From Chloroflexota bacterium (GTDB lineage Bacteria; Chloroflexota; Limnocylindria; P2-11E), in NCBI GenBank assembly GCA_016875665.1, contig VGPA01000080.1, forward strand, positions 1 through 6,227: DNA of 6,227 nt, given 5' to 3'. Positions 1 to 4,239 of the stretch are shown piece after piece. Numbering within the stretch: the first letter of the stretch is position 1; each line of letters starts with the position of its first letter. The notes beneath the pieces are model-generated. The model made no database searches. It saw only the letters and a program-made list of their open reading frames with translations, and was not told the DNA's origin. The position numbers and the translations under genes were made by a program.

Positions 1-205
1 ACGGCGCGGTGCCGGCGGTCGGTCGTCGGCGCGGCCCACAGCCGCGCTCGATGAGCGCCGCCTCGAAGGACGCCAGGGTCCGCGCCGCGAGCGCCGGAGC
101 CACTTCGTCACGCGCCTCGGCCAGGGCGCGCTCCCACCCGCCGAGCTTGCCATCTGGACACGCGAGGTCGATCTGGATCGCACCGGTACTCTCGATGTGA
201 AGCAC
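1..205 (-). CDS. N-terminus of a truncated unidentified protein (possible transposase start)
   Basis: This is an open frame of 68 codons that runs off the left edge without a stop. I chose the GTG start at 205 because an AGGAG Shine-Dalgarno sequence (215-219) lies 9 nt upstream and a promoter-like region lies beyond it. The peptide begins VLHIESTGAIQIDLACPDG, followed by a predicted helix (roughly residues 22-53: GWERALAEARDEVAPALAAR and on) and then RGCGPRRRPTAGTAP. A short beta-rich start, a long acidic/alanine helix and then a Cys/Arg-rich stretch loosely resembles the N-terminus of ISLre2/UPF0236-type transposases, but too little is present to decide. It is the only complete start in the window with a textbook Shine-Dalgarno sequence, which sets it apart from its neighbours and would fit a separate origin. 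The function is unknown. Confidence 0.55.
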   Translation of the reverse strand, partial: MLHIESTGAIQIDLACPDGKLGGWERALAEARDEVAPALAARTLASFEAALIERGCGPRRRPTAGTAP

Positions 206-214
206 GGGGTTCGT

Positions 215-219
215 CTCCT
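215..219 (-). promoter_or_regulatory. Shine-Dalgarno AGGAG for the truncated gene
   Basis: The minus strand reads AAAGGAGA with 9 nt between AGGAG and the GTG at 205. This site fixes the start of the truncated gene at the left edge. It is notable because other starts in the window lack such a site. Confidence 0.6.
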
Positions 220-243
220 TTGCAGTGGGTCACGAACTCCGTG

Positions 244-273
244 CTTCTATTTCCCCTCAGCGGGGAATGTCAA
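244..273 (-). promoter_or_regulatory. Promoter-like region with a palindrome in the spacer
   Basis: On the minus strand a perfect TTGACA (268-273) is followed by an 18-nt spacer and TAGAAG (244-249), a 4/6 match to TATAAT. The expected transcription start is near 237, in front of the Shine-Dalgarno sequence and GTG of the left-edge gene. Almost the whole spacer is a 6-bp inverted repeat, TTCCCC (251-256) and GGGGAA (262-267) around TCAGC, which is a natural place for a repressor operator. The assignment rests on consensus matching only. Confidence 0.45.
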
Positions 274-299
274 CAAACCGCCTCGCTATCAGGCGGCTA
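270..299 (-). terminator. Weak intrinsic terminator after the 159-aa gene
   Basis: Directly after the TAG stop (299-297), the minus strand forms a 6-bp GC-rich stem, CCGCCT (296-291) with AGGCGG (283-278), around a 7-nt loop. It is followed by TTTGTTGA. The stem is stable, but the T-tract is short and interrupted, so termination may be partial. The T-tract runs into the TTGACA box of the next promoter. Confidence 0.4.
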
Positions 300-776
300 G
301 TGGGTGACCGGGATGGTGGTCGAGCGGGCGAACAGCCGCACGTCGCGGCCCGCGAGGCTCAGGAGATCCGCGATGCCCTCGAGGCGCCCGAGTTGCGTCG
401 AGAAGTAGTCCCGGCGTTCGTCCTCGCTCTCCTCCAGCGGATGCTCGCCCGTGCCGCGCCGGGCGACGAGCTGCCAGAGCCGGAGATAGTCGCGGGTGAG
501 GTCGTCGGCACGCGCTCGCATCTGGAAGCCGTGCTGGCTGCGCGCGAGGCGGATGCTCGCGGACTCGAACGACGCGAGCCGCCCGAGCGAGGCGAGGAAG
601 TCGGCGCGCAGGCGGCGCGCATCGTCCGTGTCGGCAGCCACGCGGGCGCGGCGGTAGGCGCGGCCGCGGACTTTGGCCTGCACGGTGAGCTCTCGGTGTC
701 TCGAGTCGATCCGCTCGCGCAGCCGCTCGTCCCGAATCGCGTGGCCCAGCCAGACCGTGGGTGTGCGCGGGGGCAT
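297..776 (-). CDS. Conserved-looking helical protein of unknown function, 159 aa
   Basis: I do not recognise this protein. It has 159 residues, is strongly charged, and is rich in Arg, Leu and Ala. It shows no signal peptide, membrane segment or cysteine motif. Predicted structure is almost entirely alpha-helical: a basic region at about residues 16-48 (many Arg, including RAYRRARV), a helix at 52-80, another around 84-107 (DDLTRDYLRLWQLVARR) and a last one at 114-148. Third codon positions are overwhelmingly G or C on this strand, which supports it over the antisense frame. The ATG at 776 lies 7 nt after a GATAAT box; GGAG is present but only 2 nt from the ATG, too close for normal use, so a leaderless mRNA is likely. 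It is divergent from the CoA-binding gene and is followed by a hairpin. Confidence 0.65.
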   Translation of the reverse strand: MPPRTPTVWLGHAIRDERLRERIDSRHRELTVQAKVRGRAYRRARVAADTDDARRLRADFLASLGRLASFESASIRLARSQHGFQMRARADDLTRDYLRLWQLVARRGTGEHPLEESEDERRDYFSTQLGRLEGIADLLSLAGRDVRLFARSTTIPVTH

Positions 777-781
777 CACTC

Positions 782-820
782 CGATTATCAACGCCGTGCC
801 GAGTCCCGCGGCGATAATCG
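782..820. promoter_or_regulatory. Symmetric divergent promoter with two GATAAT boxes
   Basis: CGATTATC (782-789) and GATAATCG (813-820) form a perfect 8-bp inverted repeat separated by 23 nt. Each half carries GATAAT, a 5/6 match to the -10 consensus, facing outward. On the minus strand GATAAT (789-784) is 7 nt from the ATG at 776. On the plus strand GATAAT (813-818) is 6 nt from the GTG at 825. These spacings place both transcription starts at or next to the start codons. No -35 box is evident on either side. The repeat could also serve as a binding site for one regulator acting on both genes. Confidence 0.5.
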
Positions 821-824
821 ATCC

Positions 825-1247
825 GTGAACGAGCCCGGGCTGATCGAAGAGCTCCTGCACCCCGGAGCGGTCATCGCGCTGTACGGATACTCCCCGCTTC
901 CCGGCCGGGCGAGCAACGGCGTGGCCGAGTACCTGAGACGGAACGGGTACCGCGTGATCGCGGTGAGTCCCAAGGTCGCGGGGGAGAAGCATCTCGGCGA
1001 GACCGCGTACCCGCGCATCCAGGACATCCCGGATCGAGTGGACTTCGTGGACGTGTTCCGGCGCGGCGAGTTCCTCGATGAAGTCGTGGACGACGCGATC
1101 GCCGCGAAGGCGCCCGCGATCTGGTTCCAGCTCGCGCTCGGCAACGTCGCGGCCGCCGAGCGTGCGGAGCGCCTCGGGCTCCGCGTGGTGTGGGACCGCT
1201 GCACCGCGATCGAGCACGGCCTCCTGGGCCTGGGCCCGCGCGGCTAG
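825..1247 (+). CDS. CoA-binding domain protein (YccU-like), 140 aa
   Basis: This is a small, single-domain cytoplasmic protein of the CoA_binding family, related to YccU and to the nucleotide-binding part of succinyl-CoA synthetase alpha. The Rossmann-like fold starts at residues 15-32 (AVIALYGYSPLPGRASNGVA), where family members usually have a VGxSxxPxRxSxGV-type loop. Further marks are YRVIAVSPKVAGEKHLGE (42-59), DIPDRVDFVDVFRR (67-80), the usual AIWFQLG-like strand (98-104, here AIWFQLA) and VVWDRCTAIEH (121-131), whose Cys and His are typical of this family. The 140 residues match the family's usual 130-150. The same frame is open much further upstream, but that part is antisense to the 159-aa gene, and homology begins only near this GTG. 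There is no Shine-Dalgarno sequence; GATAAT lies 6 nt upstream. The specific role is unknown, as for most members. Confidence 0.85.
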   Translation: MNEPGLIEELLHPGAVIALYGYSPLPGRASNGVAEYLRRNGYRVIAVSPKVAGEKHLGETAYPRIQDIPDRVDFVDVFRRGEFLDEVVDDAIAAKAPAIWFQLALGNVAAAERAERLGLRVVWDRCTAIEHGLLGLGPRG

Positions 1248-1750
1248 AAGGGTCCCGCCCGCGTCACCTCGACGTCCTTCGACACCGGCTCGCCGTTCGC
1301 GACGGCCAGCCAGAACGGATCCATCTCGATCCGCGCGTTCACGCCGCGCAGCGTCGCGAGGAGCGGCGCGAAGTCGCTGAGCCGGAACGGCTTGGTGTTC
1401 ACTTTCACGGTCGACTCCCGGCCGCGCGCGACGAAGTGCGGCGCGGACACACCGGCGTGGGCGCCGGCGTAGCGCTTGGCGTCGATCCGCTGGAGCGCGC
1501 CGAGGGGCACACGCTCCTCGTGCATGCCCAGCATCGTCCGGTAGACGAGGTCGCCGCCCTCGACCGCAAGGGACGTGAAGTGCGTGTAGTTGAGCACGAT
1601 GCCGAGGTTGGTCAGGAGCACGAGCGCGCCGATCGCCACGAGCGACCCGTCGCCCACCGCGGAGCCCATGAGCACCACCGCCACACCCGGCAGCGGGAAC
1701 AGCGTGAACGACGGCCAGATCGCGCCGAGGGACGGGCGGATTGGGCGCAT
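1244..1750 (-). CDS. Membrane-anchored PH-domain-like protein, 168 aa
   Basis: Two hydrophobic segments (about residues 11-30 and 37-54) form an N-terminal hairpin. They are followed by a soluble beta-rich domain (about 58-137) and a short helical tail, PFWLAV. The order GGDLVYRTMLGMHEERVPLGALQRIDA is typical of bacterial PH (bPH/DUF304-like) domains: a strand, a tight turn, then an amphipathic 'VPL..L..I' strand. Such proteins are membrane-associated with unclear function. The ATG at 1750 has no Shine-Dalgarno sequence, but TAGACT (1762-1757) sits exactly 6 nt upstream, so a leaderless mRNA is likely. This -10 overlaps the T-tract of the tRNA terminator, so the gene appears to be transcribed separately from the block before it. 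Its TAG stop shares CTAG (1244-1247) with the convergent CoA-binding gene. The family assignment is tentative. Confidence 0.7.
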   Translation of the reverse strand: MRPIRPSLGAIWPSFTLFPLPGVAVVLMGSAVGDGSLVAIGALVLLTNLGIVLNYTHFTSLAVEGGDLVYRTMLGMHEERVPLGALQRIDAKRYAGAHAGVSAPHFVARGRESTVKVNTKPFRLSDFAPLLATLRGVNARIEMDPFWLAVANGEPVSKDVEVTRAGPF

Positions 1751-1756
1751 GAGACA

Positions 1757-1762
1757 AGTCTA
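1757..1762 (-). promoter_or_regulatory. -10-like TAGACT for the PH-domain gene
   Basis: TAGACT fits TAnnnT and is followed by exactly 6 nt (TGTCTC) and then the ATG at 1750. With no Shine-Dalgarno sequence, this points to transcription starting at or next to the A of the ATG. There is no TTGACA-like box upstream, where the terminator hairpin lies. Confidence 0.4.
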
Positions 1763-1791
1763 GAAAGAAAAGAGACCCTTGCGGGTCTCTT
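1761..1791 (-). terminator. Strong intrinsic terminator after tRNA-Leu(GAG)
   Basis: The minus strand forms a perfect 9-bp stem, AAGAGACCC (1791-1783) with GGGTCTCTT (1778-1770), closed by a GCAA tetraloop of the stable GNRA class. It is followed by a T-rich tract, TTCTTTCT, that continues the run of T at the end of the stem. It begins 14 nt after the tRNA 3' end and closes the tRNA-Leu(CAG) to tRNA-Leu(GAG) block. It is the clearest intrinsic terminator in the window. Confidence 0.85.
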
Positions 1792-1805
1792 CACGGTCGC
1801 GTCTG

Positions 1806-1888
1806 TGCGGAGGAAGGGACTTGAACCCTTACGCCCTTGCGGGCACAAGCCCCTCAAGCTTGCGCGGCTGCCATTACGCCACCTCCGC
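1806..1888 (-). tRNA. tRNA-Leu (anticodon GAG)
   Basis: The complete 83-nt cloverleaf has a perfect 7-bp acceptor stem, GCGGAGG (1888-1882) with CCTCCGC (1813-1807), and a short D stem GCG/CGC. The anticodon stem is CAAGC/GCTTG with loop TTGAGGG, giving anticodon GAG (1855-1853) after the conserved T33. A long variable arm with CCCGCAAGGG marks a type II tRNA. The T arm is AAGGG-TTCAAGT-CCCTT. The discriminator base is A (1806), as leucyl-tRNA synthetase requires. CCA is not encoded, so it must be added after transcription. It reads CUC and CUU; CTC is abundant in the neighbouring genes. It lies 17 nt after the stop of the 61-aa gene and is followed by the terminator at 1791-1761. Confidence 0.95.
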
Positions 1889-1902
1889 ATTGGGGGAACG
1901 CA

Positions 1903-1908
1903 AGATTA
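1903..1908 (-). promoter_or_regulatory. -10-like TAATCT before tRNA-Leu(GAG), overlapping a stop codon
   Basis: TAATCT (1908-1903) fits TAnnnT and lies 14 nt before the tRNA 5' end. Its first three bases are the TAA stop of the 61-aa gene. It may give the tRNA its own transcript. The match is weak (3/6 to TATAAT) and there is no clear -35 box. Confidence 0.25.
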
Positions 1909-2091
1909 GGGCATCGGAGGCGGCGTGCGCAGCGTGGTGAGCCACACGCCCGCCGCGAGGCCCACGAGCAGGGACGAGAGCGCGAGATAGGACAAAGCGG
2001 GCCCGCGGCGCAGGATCACGAGCAGCGCGAGAACCGCCGCGCACGCCACGAGCGCGAAGATCAGCAGCAGGAACGCGAGCGGAGCACTCAC
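1906..2091 (-). CDS. Small two-helix membrane protein, 61 aa
   Basis: The protein is 61 residues, nearly all of it membrane: helix 1 at about residues 4-27 and helix 2 at about 32-53, joined by a short LRRGP turn. The Arg pair suggests that the loop is cytoplasmic, with both ends outside. The GTG start at 2091 follows the oxidoreductase stop (2096-2094) by only 2 nt, which suggests translational coupling by reinitiation. The same frame stays open further upstream, but only as antisense-like, Arg-rich sequence inside the oxidoreductase gene. The protein is too short for family assignment and has no Cys pair or cofactor motif. It could anchor or accompany the oxidoreductase, but position is the only evidence. 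The TAA stop lies 17 nt before tRNA-Leu(GAG). Confidence 0.65.
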   Translation of the reverse strand: MSAPLAFLLLIFALVACAAVLALLVILRRGPALSYLALSSLLVGLAAGVWLTTLRTPPPMP

Positions 2092-2093
2092 CG

Positions 2094-3239
2094 TCAGATC
2101 ACGTTGTGCTCGGCGACGAGCGCGCCCTCGGCGAACCGCGAGGGGCGGAAGGGTGAGAGGTCCAGCGAAGCCATCCCGTCGACGAGGAGCTCCGCGATGA
2201 GCTCGCCGGCGGCCGGCGCGTGCATGAGACCGTGGCCCGAGAACCCGGCGGCGTGCACGAAGCCCTGCACCGTCGCGTCGCGGCCGAGCACGGGGTGCTT
2301 GTCCGGGGTGTCCTCGTAGAGGCCGGCCCAGCCGGTCTTCACGCGCGCGCGCTCGAGCGCCGGCACGCGCGCGAGCGCGCACTCGACGACCTTGGGCAGG
2401 AAGTCCCAGTTCACGCTCGTGTCGTAGCCCGGCGGGTCGTCCGGGTCACCCATGCCGAGCAGCACGCCACCCGACTCGCGGTGGCAGTAGAAGCCGCTCG
2501 CGAACTCGATGGTCATGGGGAACTCGCCGTCGAACCCGGGGACGGGGTCGGTCACGAAGATATGGCGGCGGAGCGGGCGGATCGGGAGGTCGATGCCGGC
2601 GAGCGCCGCGATCTGCGACGCCCACGGCCCGGCCGCGTCGATCACGGTCCCGCAGGGGATCCGCTCGCCGCCCGCCTCGACCGCGGCGACCTTCCCCCGC
2701 ACGACCTCGATCGCGCTGACCGTCGCCCCCGGGCGGAACGTCACGCCGAGGCGGCGCGCGCCGGCGACGTACCCGCCGAAGATGCTCGAAGGGTCGGCGT
2801 AACCGTCCTCGGGGCAGAACGTCGCGAGGATGACGTCGTCGACGCGGCAGCCGGGGAACAGCTTCCCCGCCTCGGGACCGGTGAGGCGGCGGGCCGGAAC
2901 GCCGAGGCGCTGCCAGAGCGCGAGCGAGCGCTCGAAGACGCCGACGTCGCGCGCCTCGGTGATCAGGAACAGGTAACCGACCTTGTGAAAAGCGGGGTCG
3001 ACGCCCAGTTCGGCCTGGAACGCGTGGAGCTTGGCGAGCGCACGCTGCGAGAGGCGCACGTTCGGCTCGCTCGAGAACTGGAGGCGGATCCCGCCGGCGT
3101 TCTTGCTCGTGGAGCCGGACCCGAGGGTCTCGCGCTCGAGCACGAGCACGTCTCGCAACCCCTTCGCGGCGAGGTGGTACGCGACGGAGGCGCCCACGAC
3201 GCCGCCGCCGACGATGACGATCTCGGATGAGGTCGTCAC
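2094..3239 (-). CDS. FAD-dependent oxidoreductase, DAO superfamily (sarcosine oxidase beta/FOXRED1-like), 381 aa
   Basis: This is a flavoprotein of the D-amino-acid oxidase (DAO) superfamily, which oxidises the C-N bond of secondary or primary amines such as sarcosine, glycine or D-amino acids. The dinucleotide-binding fold is at the N-terminus: IVIVGGGVVGASVAYHLA (residues 7-24, GxGxxG at 11-16), with the ribose-binding acid in VLVLERE (31-37). STSKNAGGIR (43-52) is the FAD pyrophosphate-contact motif seen in sarcosine oxidase beta subunits and related enzymes. A second FAD motif is VIDAAGPWAS (199-208), and the C-terminal signature is GWAGLYEDTPDKHPVLG (303-319) with GFSGHGLMHAPAAG (332-345). 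The 381 residues are normal for the family. The substrate cannot be read from sequence. The GTG start has no Shine-Dalgarno sequence and lies just 17 nt after the 3' end of tRNA-Leu(CAG). Cotranscription followed by tRNA processing would leave a very short leader. Confidence 0.9.
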   Translation of the reverse strand: MTTSSEIVIVGGGVVGASVAYHLAAKGLRDVLVLERETLGSGSTSKNAGGIRLQFSSEPNVRLSQRALAKLHAFQAELGVDPAFHKVGYLFLITEARDVGVFERSLALWQRLGVPARRLTGPEAGKLFPGCRVDDVILATFCPEDGYADPSSIFGGYVAGARRLGVTFRPGATVSAIEVVRGKVAAVEAGGERIPCGTVIDAAGPWASQIAALAGIDLPIRPLRRHIFVTDPVPGFDGEFPMTIEFASGFYCHRESGGVLLGMGDPDDPPGYDTSVNWDFLPKVVECALARVPALERARVKTGWAGLYEDTPDKHPVLGRDATVQGFVHAAGFSGHGLMHAPAAGELIAELLVDGMASLDLSPFRPSRFAEGALVAEHNVI

Positions 3240-3256
3240 GAATACGGGTAGGTCAG

Positions 3257-3342
3257 TGCGGAAGGGGGGACTTGAACCCCCAAGCCCGTATAAGGGGCGG
3301 CAGACTCTGATTCTGCTGTGTTTGCCATTTCACCACTTCCGC
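3257..3342 (-). tRNA. tRNA-Leu (anticodon CAG)
   Basis: The complete 86-nt type II tRNA has a perfect acceptor stem, GCGGAAG (3342-3336) with CTTCCGC (3264-3258). The anticodon stem is GCAGA/TCTGC with loop ATCAGAG, giving anticodon CAG (3309-3307) after T33. A long variable arm (GCCCCTTATACGGGC) and the T arm GGGGG-TTCAAGT-CCCCC complete it. The discriminator is A (3257), and CCA is not encoded. The anticodon reads CUG, hence leucine; the sequence CAG should not be misread as a glutamine tRNA, since Gln tRNAs carry CUG or UUG and lack a long variable arm. It lies between the endonuclease remnant and the oxidoreductase gene. Confidence 0.95.
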
Positions 3343-3355
3343 GGATGACTTCGTC

Positions 3356-3361
3356 ATTCTA
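3356..3361 (-). promoter_or_regulatory. -10-like TAGAAT before tRNA-Leu(CAG), overlapping a stop codon
   Basis: TAGAAT (3361-3356) matches TATAAT at 5 of 6 positions and ends 13 nt before the tRNA 5' end. That would start transcription about 6-7 nt upstream of the mature tRNA. The first three bases are the TAG stop of the downstream half of the endonuclease gene. No convincing -35 is present at a 17-18 nt spacing. A short hairpin, ATGAC-GAA-GTCAT (3357-3345), lies in the leader. Confidence 0.4.
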
Positions 3362-4209
3362 GGAGTGAGGCGGGCTGGCCGCAGGACTCCCTCGCCGAAG
3401 TGTGTACGAGCGCCACTTCTCGTACTTCCGCGCCAGACGCGGGGCCTCTGGGTCGCGATAGAGCGCGCGAAGCAGGGCGTCCGATGCGCGGTTTCCGTAG
3501 CGCAGCGTGAAGAAGTCACGCCGGCCTGCATGCGCCTGCCGCTGGATCCTTCCACGGACTCCGAGGATGGCCTCCAACTGCTCCATCACCCAGTCCAGAT
3601 GACTCGAGCTGGCGGACGCGAAGAAGGTCCAGAGCCGTTCATACAAGTAATCAGGGCGGCACGCACGGTTGGTCGATGTTGCAGGGTGTAGATCGTTCCA
3701 TCGCCGTCGAGTAGGCCGCGAGTGAAGTCGAGGAAGCACGCAGCTGGGATCAGCAACCTCCCAAGCGTGAGGCTCTTTCGCTGCGTCAGGCCGATCGATT
3801 CCAGCCAACGGTAGAGGGCGACGTCGCCGATCTGGACTCGGAAGTAGAGCCCGCCCTTCCTCGTGCGTTGCTCGGCAATCCGCAGATGGGTCTTATCCAA
3901 GCAGCCGAGCAGAGTCTCCACCAAGTCCCGATCCCTCGAGCCGAAGGCAACGTGACGCCCGTCGGGCGACCGGCACCCATCGGTTGCGATGAGGCCTACC
4001 GCGTAGGCAAGCCGGGCGGTCCACCCCATCGGGACGTGAGCGCGCGACCGCACCGCATACCGCATGCCGCGGTGCGCGGCCGCAGCCCGCGCCACCCTGC
4101 CATCCGTTCCCGCGGTGAGGCCCTTCGACCAACCCTTGTCCACGATGGCATCGTGCATCGGGAAGGCGCGTTGCAGGTGTCGTCCAAAGCGGCCGAGGGC
4201 GTCGTCCAT
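3359..4209 (-). pseudogene. Free-standing LAGLIDADG homing endonuclease, frameshifted
   Basis: This is a two-motif LAGLIDADG nuclease, a DNA endonuclease that cuts long asymmetric sites and spreads its own gene. The first reading frame, from ATG 4209, carries GWSKGLTAGTDGRVARAAAAHRG-like sequence (residues 26-48), which resembles a nuclease-associated modular (NUMOD3-like) segment. It then has motif 1, LAYAVGLIATDG (67-78, catalytic Asp77), and motif 2, FTRGLLDGDG (162-171, Asp170). After HRPTVR (178-183) homology passes to another frame: PDYLYERLWTFFASASSSHLDWV, then LGVRG, FTLRYGNRAS and an ending APRLARKYEKWRSYTLRR, stop at 3361-3359. The switch falls at about 3658-3670 and needs one added base, so a one-base deletion is the simplest cause. 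The first frame alone ends at 3586. The joined product would be about 282 aa. No slippery heptamer for programmed frameshifting is obvious. There is no Shine-Dalgarno sequence. The gene fills the gap between the solute-binding protein gene and tRNA-Leu(CAG). A sequencing error cannot be excluded. Confidence 0.85.
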
Positions 4210-4220
4210 TGAGTGGACCC

Positions 4221-4239
4221 GCGAGGAACGGCGCCTCGC
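4221..4239 (-). terminator. Hairpin after the solute-binding protein gene
   Basis: On the minus strand GCGAGG (4239-4234) pairs with CCTCGC (4226-4221) around a 7-nt loop, starting within the TAG stop codon of the solute-binding protein gene. No T-tract follows (GGGTCC instead), so it is at best a rho-dependent or mRNA-end-stabilising hairpin and may be incidental. Confidence 0.25.

Noticed and set aside
225..824. Long plus-strand open frame in phase with the CoA-binding gene
   Set aside because: The translation is Arg/Glu/Ala-rich and has no family resemblance. It is antisense to the 159-aa minus-strand gene, whose codon positions look genuine, and CoA-binding homology starts only near the GTG at 825.
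777..1757. Minus-strand extension of the 159-aa gene up to 1757
   Set aside because: Upstream of 776 this frame is Arg/Ala-rich antisense of the CoA-binding gene and out of frame with the PH-domain gene. A promoter-like box and the divergent gene also lie at 776.
2220..3230. 336-codon plus-strand open frame opposite the oxidoreductase
   Set aside because: It is a GC-rich antisense shadow. The minus strand carries clear FAD-binding motifs from end to end.
3257..3342. tRNA-Gln
   Set aside because: The anticodon itself is CAG, which reads the leucine codon CUG. The long variable arm and discriminator A also identify a leucine tRNA.
3588..3810. Programmed -1 frameshifting in the endonuclease gene
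   Set aside because: The frame relation fits a -1 shift, but I see no X-XXY-YYZ slippery heptamer near 3655-3700 and no obvious pseudoknot. A one-base deletion or a sequencing error is simpler.
3343..4238. Group I intron or intein hosting the LAGLIDADG gene
   Set aside because: The tRNA-Leu gene is uninterrupted, the solute-binding protein is complete, and the endonuclease has its own start and stop with no splicing-domain motifs, so it is free-standing.
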